A stretch of 28,518 nucleotides of DNA from the NCBI GenBank assembly GCA_029747585.1, contig JAPEVF010000563.1, forward strand, positions 1-28,518, given 5' to 3'. Source of the DNA: Pleurotus djamor. Its lineage: Eukaryota; Basidiomycota; Agaricomycetes; Agaricales; Pleurotaceae. Under the pieces are notes generated by a model. That model searched no databases, was not told where the DNA came from, and was given only the letters and a program-made list of their open reading frames with translations. Position 1 is the first letter of the stretch. Every line of letters starts with the position of its first letter. Position numbers and translations under genes: made by a program. This document shows positions 19,573 through 28,518 of the stretch, piece after piece.

Positions 19573-21152
19573 ATGGTCGACACAGCACAGCTTAACCCTA
19601 GAATCCCTCCTCCTCCTGATGTCTTAAAGTCTTATATTGTGTGTCGAGGCACCGGTTACGCCAAAATAAATGGATACCTGGGACTCACCCAAGATGGGTT
19701 TGCTTCCATGGAGGTTGGTGCAAACCGATATGTGAACTGAGTGTCTTCTTGAACTGCACACCCATTCAGGCTGTCGTGAAGAGGCTTGCACGATCATTAG
19801 ATTTTTCGCCAACGTTACCCTTGGAGTCTCAGGCACCAGAGCTACTCACTCGATTTTGGAAGGAAGTAGGTCTTGGGATAGTTTGGGAAGTTGGTAATTG
19901 GTACTAATATGTGCTTAGATCAATGCTACCTTGCCCGAATTGTCAAAGTACGACGACGCCTGGCCAGTCAAGGCATTGGCCAACAAGTACCTGGCCTACC
20001 GACACTCGATGTCTCGTCGTCGTCTTTCAGAAGCAGAAGTCTCCTCTGCCAGTGCTCGATCGAAGTCCAATTTCACTCAATTGAAGTCGAGTAAAGCGCT
20101 GAGCTATGTCGGTAAACCACCGCCTCGAAAGGTCTTAATACCCCTTCAGCCACCTCCTGTTAACGTACGTGCCGTCGACATTCTTCTCTTCTGAGGAAAT
20201 GTCTGATAAATTCTCCAGCCCCCTCCCTCAACTCCTCGGTTTAGTCCATATGTCAACGTTAACCCTCTATCAGTCCTATATACTCCGCGACGACCGAGGG
20301 ATGCTCGAGCTTTTCAGACGCCTTCCCACGTCTCACGCTTGGCGACACCCTCAACTTTAACGGCAAACACTCTACCCTCGATCCAGGTTCTACCCTCGTA
20401 CTTATCCAGGAGGAAGATTGGCTGCTTTTCCTGCGGCCATCTCGCGGATTGCTCCCAACAGTACTTGACTAAGCTGTCATCTGCATTCCCTGAACCTCAA
20501 CTAGATATCCTCACTCAAGCTGGCGTGATCGACGATTATCACTTCGCTCTCTTCCTCCGTTTCAGTCAGGATGAGAGGCGGGAGTTCTTCGAAGAAGTCG
20601 CTGCTTCACATTGCTCGCGGCTCCGTTCCGTCCAACTCCAAGCACGTTGTGATGAGCTGGATGTTGACACCAATTCGAATGTAGGCCACTCTTCAGTGCC
20701 GCCGCTACGTGTTGATCTATCCTCTTAATCTAATAGATACCTTTTCTTTTGCAGTTGTCTTCTCCGTCTGCGGTCGCTGTTCCTCTTGCACCTGCTCTTT
20801 CCCCTGGAGTGAGTGTATCCTTTCGTAGATCCCCAAATCAAACTAACCACTATCCCATTTACAGGCGGAGATAGCTGTCTGGGGAATGCGTTGCAGCCGC
20901 TGCGAGCACAAACCTGACTCGTCAAAGGTCGGCAAATTGGCTGCGTCATTCTTGCATTCAGCAGGATTGGCCTTCCTTACACCTGCGTTTTCGATCCTAC
21001 AAATCACAACAGATGCTGAGTTCCGTGAGCTGGCTCAACTACAGGAACAGTATCGAAGCCAGTTCTTTGAGTGCCCCGACGATGTGGTCCTCACCACCTT
21101 TCAGAAATTCGCGTTGAAGGTAGCCTTCAGGCGACATGCTTCCGCCAATTAA
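19573..21152 (+). CDS. Tandem family copy 2: double C-x2-C / SAM-like module protein, unknown function
   Basis: Six exons: 19573-19713, 19770-19865, 19919-20164, 20219-20680, 20755-20808, 20865-21152, giving 428 residues with all phases consistent. Layout: an N-terminal region (1-~105) ending in the block LPELSKYDDAWPVKALANKY; a Ser/Arg/Pro-rich linker (~110-230); module 1 (~233-310) with zinc-like site CFSCGHLADC (C-x2-C-x-H-x3-C), then the helices YLTKLSSAFPEPQLDIL...AGVIDDYHF...DERREFFEE; a short linker; module 2 (~338-425) with CSRCEH followed by ASFLHSAGLAFLTPAF...DAEFRELAQLQEQYR...LTTFQKFALKVAF. The helix spacing and the closing L-T-x-F-Q-x-(F)-A-L-K helix resemble a SAM domain, which suggests protein-protein binding. 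No catalytic motif, signal peptide or membrane segment. I do not know a named family; function is open. Confidence 0.83.
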
Positions 21153-21447
21153 GTGCTCTTGATGACGAAGGTCCTTTATGCCCTCTCTTATGACTGTCGC
21201 ATTCTTCTTCTTCGACTATGTAATGTATAAAATACCTTGTACATGCTGTGGCTTTGCTGTGGAATACCGTGTATATGTATCTACCTTTATGTTATCGATC
21301 GCACATGTGGATTTCTCAGACTTTATTATGAGCAACGTCAGCCTCATGCCTCTGCGTGAGACAGGGGCAGTGCTGTTACATTTGTGGTAGTGTGGAGGTT
21401 GATCATCAACTTTTGCCTTCCGTTTGACGACTCGATAACCATCAATC
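21153..21447. other. Spacer between family copies 2 and 3
   Basis: 295 bp holding the copy 2 3' flank and the copy 3 promoter. AT-rich near 21220-21330. No gene supported. Confidence 0.4.
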
Positions 21448-23442
21448 ATGTCCGCAGGCTCCTCGCATCCCCAACCCGTCAGACTGACTCCTAGCTCCCC
21501 TGAAAATCCCCTTAATACCGTACCACTCCCCGAAGGTTTGGACATCAATCAGTACGGTTCGCATCGGCCATCTGGCTATGAAGCACTGCACGAACTTCTC
21601 CCCGAAATTAATGATGAAGCGTTCTCGCTACTGATTGTAAGTAGCCGGCTATCCACCAGACCCCATAATGATGTACTCCTGACACAATCCCCACAGGCGA
21701 TAGTCAAAGCGAAATCGAAGAAATACTTGGTTCGATCACTTGAATTCCAGGATCAAACTCAGGACGACATTAACACTCTTGTCAAAGAAGTAAGTGTACT
21801 ATGATAAGACGATCAAAGCTATGAGCCATGTCGATTGAAAGTGCACAATGTCTACGTAGGTTCTGAAAGTGCTTCCTCTTTATGCTCGCTATGAGGATGC
21901 ATGGCCAATCAAGGCCCTCGCAGCGAAGTTTCTAGTATTTTCAAAGATAGGCCTTATGTCCCATTCGAGGTATATCAACAAACGATCCCGCTCTCCCTCG
22001 CCGGTCCTAGTAAGCGCATCCACAATCAGTTGAGATCGTGCACTCATTTGCACCCTAACGCTTCTTTGTCGCTCAACCCTTCACCGAGAAAGCCACCAAA
22101 CGAGGGACATTGTGACACGCAACGTTGTCCTGTCAGGTCAAGAGCTGCAAAAATTCCCAAAAGACCTGCTGCACCCAAGGAGAACAACAGAGAAAGAGGC
22201 GGCATTCCCACCAAACGCAAACGAAATCGCATCAAGTTTCTGGGCAAAAAGCCCACCCAAGCCACCCTAACGCAGCTCCAAGCTGAATATAATGTAAGGA
22301 ATCGTTCTTCTTATCACACGAGTGGTACACTGATCCAAAAGATATTGTGTGTGTCCAGACGAGACACGTCCGGGAAGCGTTGAAAGCAAGACAGGGAGCC
22401 CTACGGCCCAAACCGTTGATCACACGACTCAAGCGTCGTAGACTCTCGGTAAGGTCTATTCAATGGAGATCACGAGAGCGCACCTGTACTAACATGTCTG
22501 GTAGACAATTTCCATAACGTCTTCTGAAGACGAAGAACCCCAAATCACCGCCAAGAAACCTCGTCGAGCCGAAGCTTCCACCAAGATCCCCTTCTCAAAT
22601 CTAACCAACCGAAGCCAGCCAACTAACTCCAGTTCCAGCTCAAGTACCCGCCAAGCCACACGCAAAACCACGCAATCTTCCTACTGCCTAAAATGTAAAC
22701 ACGTAGAACCCTGTTCTCCCGAACGTCGAAAACGACTCATCAACGCGTTCCCCGAGGAGGGACTCGGCCAGGTGCTTCAGGAGCTAGGGGTGACCAATGA
22801 CGACGATCTTAACCTCCTCCTTCGGTACTCTGAAGAAGACAGGAAAGAGCTTCTGGACAAAGAAGGGTTTTCTAGATTTAGGACGTTCCAGATTGAGAAG
22901 CGATTGCAGAGGCTGACGCCAATCGATGGTGATGTCATTTTGGAGGGTGTTACAGACACAGGCGAAGGGACGCGCCGAACCACGGTAAGCCATCCGAGTT
23001 ATTATCAATTCTTACATGTTGTTGAACACGAGAGATCAGCAAACGTCATCTTTATCATCGATTGCTAGCTCTTTCAAAACGCTTTTGGAAGACTTGCCTG
23101 CGGTAAGCCATAGTTGTACCGTCCGTATCAAGGATGCAGTGTACTCACAACGATGACTTTCAGCCCAATACCACTCACGTGCAGTGCACTCAGTGTAACT
23201 ACAAAGAACCAGAAACGCACATCATCTGCCCGACTATCCGAAACTTCTTGACCTCTGCTGGTCTTTCAAAACTCCTCCCCGCGTTCGTCGAAATGGAAGT
23301 GTTCAACGACGCTCATTTCAACGAACTATGCGAGTGGACAGAAGCAGATCGATCCGACCTATTTCGCAACCCGGGAACCATCCACTTGACCCGATTCCAG
23401 CAATTCGCATTGAAGATGGCCTTTAGATATCGCGATGACTGA
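21448..23442 (+). CDS. Tandem family copy 3: divergent double C-x2-C / SAM-like module protein
   Basis: Eight exons: 21448-21636, 21697-21789, 21860-22009, 22093-22293, 22359-22448, 22505-22984, 23040-23102, 23164-23442, giving 514 residues in phase throughout. It parallels copy 2: an N-terminal block ending LPLYARYEDAWPIKALAAKF; a longer, strongly basic linker (KRKRNRIKFLGKK, RLKRRRLS) with likely nuclear-localisation signals; module 1 with CLKCKHVEPC (same C-x2-C-x-H-x3-C spacing) and the helices LINAFPEEGLGQVLQELGVT...SEEDRKELLD; a short Ser/Thr-rich exon; module 2 with CTQCNY and FLTSAGLSKLLPAFVEMEVF...TEADRSDLF...LTRFQQFALKMAF. The two modules in one protein resemble each other, so an internal duplication preceded the gene duplication. 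A nuclear scaffold or DNA/chromatin-linked role is a guess from the basic linker and zinc sites. Confidence 0.83.
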
Positions 23443-23779
23443 TTATTGAATCCACGTTCTTGATGCACGATGAACCTTACCCTACGACTTACCTACGATG
23501 CATAATTGATACCAAACCCCCTCGACCCCACAGACATTTGTTAGATCTTGTTCTTTGGTTTCCGAGTTACGACCATGCGAATCGCAAACTGTCAAATTAG
23601 CTTACTTCCCAGTTTAATCGAAAAAGTCGATCATATAAATCCAATTATCGTCTATGGAGCGTTCAAGCAAATGATCATGAAAAGGCCGATCGCCTGGTGA
23701 CTATATTTGAGAAGGTGGAAAAGGGCGTATGTAGATGGAAACGAGAAAGCTGGCTGGTGATTACAGAGGTAGCATTTGA
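23443..23779. other. Convergent intergenic region
   Basis: 337 bp between family copy 3 (+) and the Ran gene (-). AT-rich with no gene, RNA or repeat recognised. Confidence 0.5.
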
Positions 23780-24929
23780 TTATAGGTCATCGTCTTCTTC
23801 GGGAAGGGGGACAGCTTCGGCCTGAAAAAATAGATCGATGGTTATGATTACGGGTTGATTGAAAATTAGACGCGAATGGAACTTACGGCAGCCAACTCGG
23901 CCTTGTACTGGGCCATGAGAGCATCATCCACTGCAACCTCAGCGGGTGCAAGAGCAGGCGCGGCCACGAACTCCAGGGAAGGGTTGCTGTTACGGAGCCG
24001 AATCAAATTGAGTCACAAATCAAGATCAGTTGAGCGCCGAATTGACTCACCCAACGAGTTTACGGGCAAGCCAGAGGAAGGGTTTCTCGAAGTTATAATT
24101 CGACTTGGCCGAAATTTCGAAGTATTGCAAGTTCTTCTTCCTGTGGAAAGTGACGGCGCCAGTCTTGACTTTGCGTTCCTAAAGAGAAATCGAAAGAAAA
24201 AATGATTTATTGAGCATGATGGGGCCACGGGTTGAAGTTGCAGATGAACGTACCTTGACATCGACTTTGTTACCGCACAAAACGATGGGGATGTTTTCAC
24301 AGACACGCTCGAGATCGCGGTGCCAGTTGGGTACGTTCTTGTAGGTGATTCGGGAGGTAACATCGAACATGATGATACCGCATTGACCTTGGATGTAATA
24401 TCCATCACGGAGACCTCCAAACTTTTCCTGACCCGCGGTATCCCAGACATTGAAGCAGATGGTACCGAAGTTGGTGGAGAAGGTGAGAGGGTGGACCTCG
24501 ACACCAAGGGTGGCTGCAAAGAACGAACAAAGAGCCATGAGTAATTGAGGCGGTCACGCGAGAGATCTGAGCGGCGAAAAGGTAGGCAACATACCAATGT
24601 ACTTCTTTTCGAATTCACCAGTCAAGTGGCGCTGAAAGAAACGCGATATCAGACAGGATCAGAGAGTGCAGGATGAGGAAACATACCTTGACGAAGGTGG
24701 TTTTGCCCGTTCCACCGTCACCGACTATGTGAGATCGAGGACCATCAGGCGTGTGCAGGTTGTTGAAAGGTTGTATGGGTGNCAAATTGAAACAGATTGG
24801 AGCAGGCGATCGATGAAAAGGTTGTAAAAATGTGTGTGTGGCGCGTCAGATACAACGAACACAGTGCAAAGAGCTCTAAAACTAACCGAGGACGAGCTTG
24901 AAGGTTGGGATCGTTTGTTGCTCAGACAT
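23780..24929 (-). CDS. GTP-binding nuclear protein Ran
   Basis: Seven exons on the minus strand: 24929-24887, 24724-24687, 24631-24595, 24513-24254, 24178-24051, 23986-23887, 23821-23780, giving 215 residues, the usual Ran length. All nucleotide-binding motifs are visible: G1 [11 protein letters not shown], the switch I threonine in KKYIATLGVE, G3 [21 protein letters not shown]4 NKVD, G5 SAKSNYN. The basic patch [19 protein letters not shown] and the acidic C-terminus EEDDDL are specific to Ran. Ran-GTP drives nuclear import and export through importins and exportins and guides spindle assembly. There is no C-terminal prenylation cysteine, as expected for Ran. An N at 24782 falls in an intron. 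Confidence 0.98.
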
Positions 24930-25379
24930 GAAAGCTAGCGAGAAAGGTCGTGACAGAGAGAAAGAGAAAGAGAAGAGAGAGAGACGAAGCTCGAAGTTGA
25001 AAGGACGCAAAGGCAAAGCGTTCAAATGATTGAAAGTTTGTTACAGTTTGCCCCAACAGCCCTGNCATCCACCATCTCCGTCTGAATTTCAACGCACGCC
25101 GAGGGTCCGGCCGGGCTCACGGCAAGACCTGCCGGCGCGGCGATCGAATGGTTGCCGATATTGAACTTTTGGTCAGGCTCCGAGAGGGAAAAAGAGTCTC
25201 ATAAATAGGCGAAACGACGTCTTCAAAACATGTTACTTGCAGGTCCTCGTCTTTGTCAGTGGGAATCTGGCACCGCAGCGTTCCGCGTAGCCGTTCGCTT
25301 CTCNAATATTTACGAGGCTCTCGGTTTATAACTCCAAGCTTGTCTGTCCCCCCNTCCACTCGTCCCGTTCCTTTGAGCC
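24930..25379. promoter_or_regulatory. Bidirectional promoter region, Ran / MFS transporter
   Basis: 450 bp between divergent starts. About 24950-24986 is a nearly pure purine tract on the plus strand, i.e. a CT-rich tract 20-60 bp upstream of the Ran ATG, typical of strongly expressed fungal housekeeping genes. A GC-rich patch at 25085-25145 separates it from the MFS side. Ns at 25065, 25304 and 25354. Confidence 0.55.
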
Positions 25380-28300
25380 ATGTCGTCCTCACCGTCCCCG
25401 ACCCCTGACAATCCACCGACACCCACTAAGATCAAGAACGGGAATGGCGCTTCTTGGAAACAAGANGAGACACATGTACTTCCCAAGAATCGGTTAATGA
25501 TTGTTCGTCTTGCCTTCTCCTCCCCCATGTACTTCCAAGAACTATGCTCACGTCATGCAACATATGGATCGTAGGTTTTTGCTGGTCTAATGGCCACAGT
25601 CTTCCTTGCTGCCATCGACCAGGTATCTTATCACCCCTTCACCACCATCCAATCAAAGCGCTCATCAATTTCCGGGTTAGACGATCGTCGCTACGGCTCT
25701 CCCCACCATCGTAGCTGACCTCGGAGGAGGCAGTAATTACAGCTGGGTCGGGAGGTACGCACCAACATCCCCCCTTCCCCCGACTTCCCTCATACCCACA
25801 AATCCCCTTAGTTCATATCTCCTCGCCGCNGCGGCCTTGAGTCCNCTCTACGGAAAACTCTCCGACCTCATTGGTACGCGTCGGCAAATCCCCCCAACCC
25901 ACTTTCATATCCTAACAACGCGAATTCCTAGGTAGGAAGCCTGTCCTCTACTCCTCGATCATCGTGTTCTTGGTACGTCACTCGAGGACGAGGACGCGTC
26001 GTTGACGTTATCCCCTCTTACCATCCGTCATTTTGTTTTTAGATCGGATCCGCGTTNTGTGGAGCCGCTCAAACTTTGATATGGCTCATTGTGTGCCGTG
26101 CGGTTCAAGGCATCGGTGGTGGTGGAATCATACAGCTTGTATGTGATCTGTCTCTTCCAATTATTGCNCTTCNNNNGATTATGGNTTGGTAGGTCAACAT
26201 TACGATTAGTGACATCGTCCCCCTCCAAGAGTAAGCTCTCCCTCCCCTTTAATCCACGCACACACTTCCGGCTTACACACAAATCCAGGCGAGGCAAGTA
26301 CGGCGGCCTCATTGGCGCGACATGGGGCATAGCGTCTGTCGTCGGACCATTGATTGGAGGAGTAAGCATTCAAATGGCGTTCCTATGTCCTCATCACCCC
26401 CCANATGACTAACCACTCTGACTCAGGCGTTCACTGATCATGTGTCATGGCGATGGTGAGCTCTCTCCGTTCCTCGTCCCCTCCCCGCCGCCCCTCCTGA
26501 CCGATTTGAACCCTGTAACGTTTCAGGTGCTTTTGGATTAATTTGTAAGTGGNATTTATNAATCTCACCTGGCGCNGTTGACTTACGGTCATCTTCGTCC
26601 TGTGTCCTATGTAGGCCTACCGGAGGAGTGGCCATCGTCATCCTATTCCTCTTCCTCAACCTGAACCCGCATCAAGGCCGTACACTCCGCCAACATGCTC
26701 AGGATTTCGACTTTGTCGGGCTCACCTTGCTCATTNCCGGGGTNGTCTGNNTNTTGATAGGATTCAACGCTAGCGAGACNGATTGTAAGTTCGAAGTTCG
26801 ATGTTTTCGATTTTTCATACNATGGTATTGGGGACTAGAANGAGACCNTTNTTNCTTATACTTTNGCTTTNCATCNNGACAGGGTCTTCGGCGGAGACGA
26901 TATCACTTCTTACAATAGGTTGTGTACTGCTTCTTGCCGCGGGTGTGAACGAATATTTCACACCTCGTTCGCCCATCGTCCCGCCTCGGCTGTTCAAGGT
27001 CCGTTTTACCATCTCTTCGAGACTCATTCTCTCCCATTAATATTGATGTTATGGAACTATGAATAGACTCGAACAACTGCTGTCATCCTCGTCTCCGTGT
27101 TTCTCCATGCACTCGGTTTCTTCGCAGGTGAGAGGAGAACCCCCCTTCAGAATCCAAAGAAGACTCGAGAACGCATCTAAACTCAAACTTACACAGGGGC
27201 CTACTATCTCCCGGTATACTACCAGATTCTTGGATCGTCTGCTACGGGGGCCGGTGTCAAGTGCGTGTGGNCTCNTCCTCGTGCTTCCCTCACATTGAGC
27301 TTATTATCCTTATTTTTAGGATGATACCTTATTCGTTGGGTGCGGCGGCGTTTTCGGCTATTTCAGGTATTACGGTGTCGAGAACGGGGGATTGGAGGTC
27401 GTTGATGTGGGGTGGCTGGGCCGTGTTTACGCTGGGGTATGGGTTGATGATNCAGCTTGATGATGGNTCGAATACGTGNGTCTATCACTNTTNNNCTNTT
27501 CTCTTTGTTTCCTGTCCCTATGTGGTTGTGGTGGCGTTGTGGCTGTTGACTGTGCCCGTGACTGTTGGGGTGCCATGCCGATTGCTGAGGTTGATATTGA
27601 TGATTGGTATTTGTAGTGCGGAAAAGGTGCTGTACCCGCTTGTTGCAGCAGCGGGTCTAGGGTGTCTATTCCAGGTAGGTGTTCTAGGAATGATGGCGTC
27701 TAGGTGTAGATCTTGCTCAACAGCTTCTNTTTTGGGTGTAACGTCACCCGTGTAGACGCCGTTGATTGGGCTCCAAGCAGCGATGCCGATCAAGGACATG
27801 GCNACNAGNACGTCTACGTTTGGGTTNATNCGGTATGTTNTGTGTNTNNNNTTNTGTNNCGTGNACGTANCGACGGGCTGTTGTGCTGATGTGNNTTTTN
27901 NTTGNAACATAGAACGATGGGTGGGACAGTTGGGATCTCCATTGGACAAGCTATTTTCTCATCTGTTAGTGGTGTCATTTCCGGTTTTGGGATGCCGTTC
28001 GAGGTTGATCTGACTCGGTTGTGTTTGTGTAGACGCTACGCAAGCGTATAGCCGCGATACCGAACGCGGATCTGGACACCTCCCCCGCAGCGCTTAGTGA
28101 AGCGGTGCGACACCTGAATAGTATACCTGTGGGTGCTGTTTTCTNGGAGCCTATCAGGNATTNTAGCCGCTCATNAACATTGATGCGTTTNATAGGACCC
28201 TACGACTCGTAGCCAGGTGATTCATGCATATTCGCGGTCAATAGCGGAGATCTGGCTGTCTATGACGCCGATATTGGGNGCTGGGTTTGTGATGGGTGAG

Positions 28301-28511
28301 TNNTNGAGTTANTTGAGGTGGATGTGGGAGTTCTGGTNCTGTTTGCTGATTTCNTGATGTAGTGCTTTTCGTGAGGCACTACACGTTGAAAAGGAACGTT
28401 GTGACTGGTGGGAAGGNTGGAGANGAGAAGCCGAGAGACATTGAAAAAGGAGAAGCGTCTGTGGAGAGCGAGAGCCGGCCCACGACTGCTGTTGGAGATG
28501 ACAAGGCATGA
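25380..28511 (+). CDS. Major facilitator superfamily transporter, DHA2 type (14-helix drug/amino-acid antiporter)
   Basis: Many short exons on the plus strand. The first are 25380-25502, 25575-25622, 25681-25754, then one ending GKLSDLIG near 25880; the frame can be followed to a stop at 28509-28511. Readable blocks in order: [20 protein letters not shown] (helix 1), motif [12 protein letters not shown] (loop 2-3), [11 protein letters not shown] (motif B, helix 4), the antiporter motif C in [15 protein letters not shown] (helix 5), [45 protein letters not shown] and [17 protein letters not shown]. This is the DHA2 layout of fungal multidrug and vacuolar basic amino-acid transporters; the substrate cannot be decided. 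The N-terminus is Pro/Ser-rich and the tail is charged ([14 protein letters not shown]). Dozens of Ns at 26160-28420, notably at ~26750-26880 and ~27470-27910, make some exon borders unreadable. Confidence 0.9.
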
Positions 28512-28518
28512 GTTATNA

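Noticed and set aside
21901..22383. 160-codon uninterrupted frame as an independent gene
   Set aside because: Its 3' half is exon 4 of family copy 3 and its 5' half reads an exon and an intron in the wrong frame.
17853..23442. Transposon or CRISPR-like explanation for the repeated sequence
   Set aside because: The similarity follows exons of a protein family with divergence in introns and linkers; no terminal repeats, transposase frames or regular short direct repeats were seen.
26150..28400. Frame breaks in the MFS gene as pseudogene lesions
   Set aside because: Breaks coincide with Ns and with intron borders, while all transporter motifs are intact up to the C-terminal tail; sequence quality explains them better.

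Overview
The window is nuclear DNA of a filamentous basidiomycete, most likely an Agaricomycete. Nearly every gene is cut by introns of about 47-70 bp with GTRNGT...YAG ends. Several families present are typical of Agaricomycetes, such as the DUF6534 membrane proteins. The Ns, mostly in the right-hand 2.5 kb, and single-base frame breaks inside otherwise perfect genes, suggest a draft assembly. All exon models were built by hand from reading-frame continuity and splice signals.

Left part (1-7.6 kb): a CD2BP2/Lin1-like GYF-domain spliceosomal protein (-), a PQ-loop vacuolar amino-acid transporter of the Ypq1/PQLC2 type (+), a small Asn-rich protein (+), and a DUF6534 multi-pass membrane protein (+) built from about 19 exons, several of only 12-16 nt.

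Middle part (7.6-17.9 kb): an unknown Ser/Pro-rich protein (-), an intronless tRNA-Phe(GAA) (-), a nine-exon mitochondrial carrier (-) with one apparent missing base, an RRN6-like RNA polymerase I initiation factor (-) with a probable GC-AG intron, mitochondrial ribosomal protein uL3m (+) sharing a 126-bp divergent promoter with it, an unknown protein with a leucine-rich-repeat-like C-terminus (+), and a LisH-CTLH-CRA (RanBPM/GID-type) protein (-) without a SPRY domain.

Right part (18-28.5 kb): the most novel piece is a tandem array of three related genes (+). Each encodes an N-terminal helical block followed by two modules, each module being a C-x2-C mini zinc site plus a SAM-like helical domain. 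The first copy is a 5'-truncated, frameshifted pseudogene; the second and third read as intact genes of 428 and 514 residues and share much of their exon plan. I do not recognise the family as a named one. Next come Ran GTPase (-) and a DHA2-type major facilitator transporter (+) that fills the end of the window and holds most of the Ns.

The genes do not form one pathway. They are mostly housekeeping genes (splicing, rRNA transcription, mitochondrial translation, nuclear transport, protein turnover) interleaved with fast-evolving lineage-specific families.
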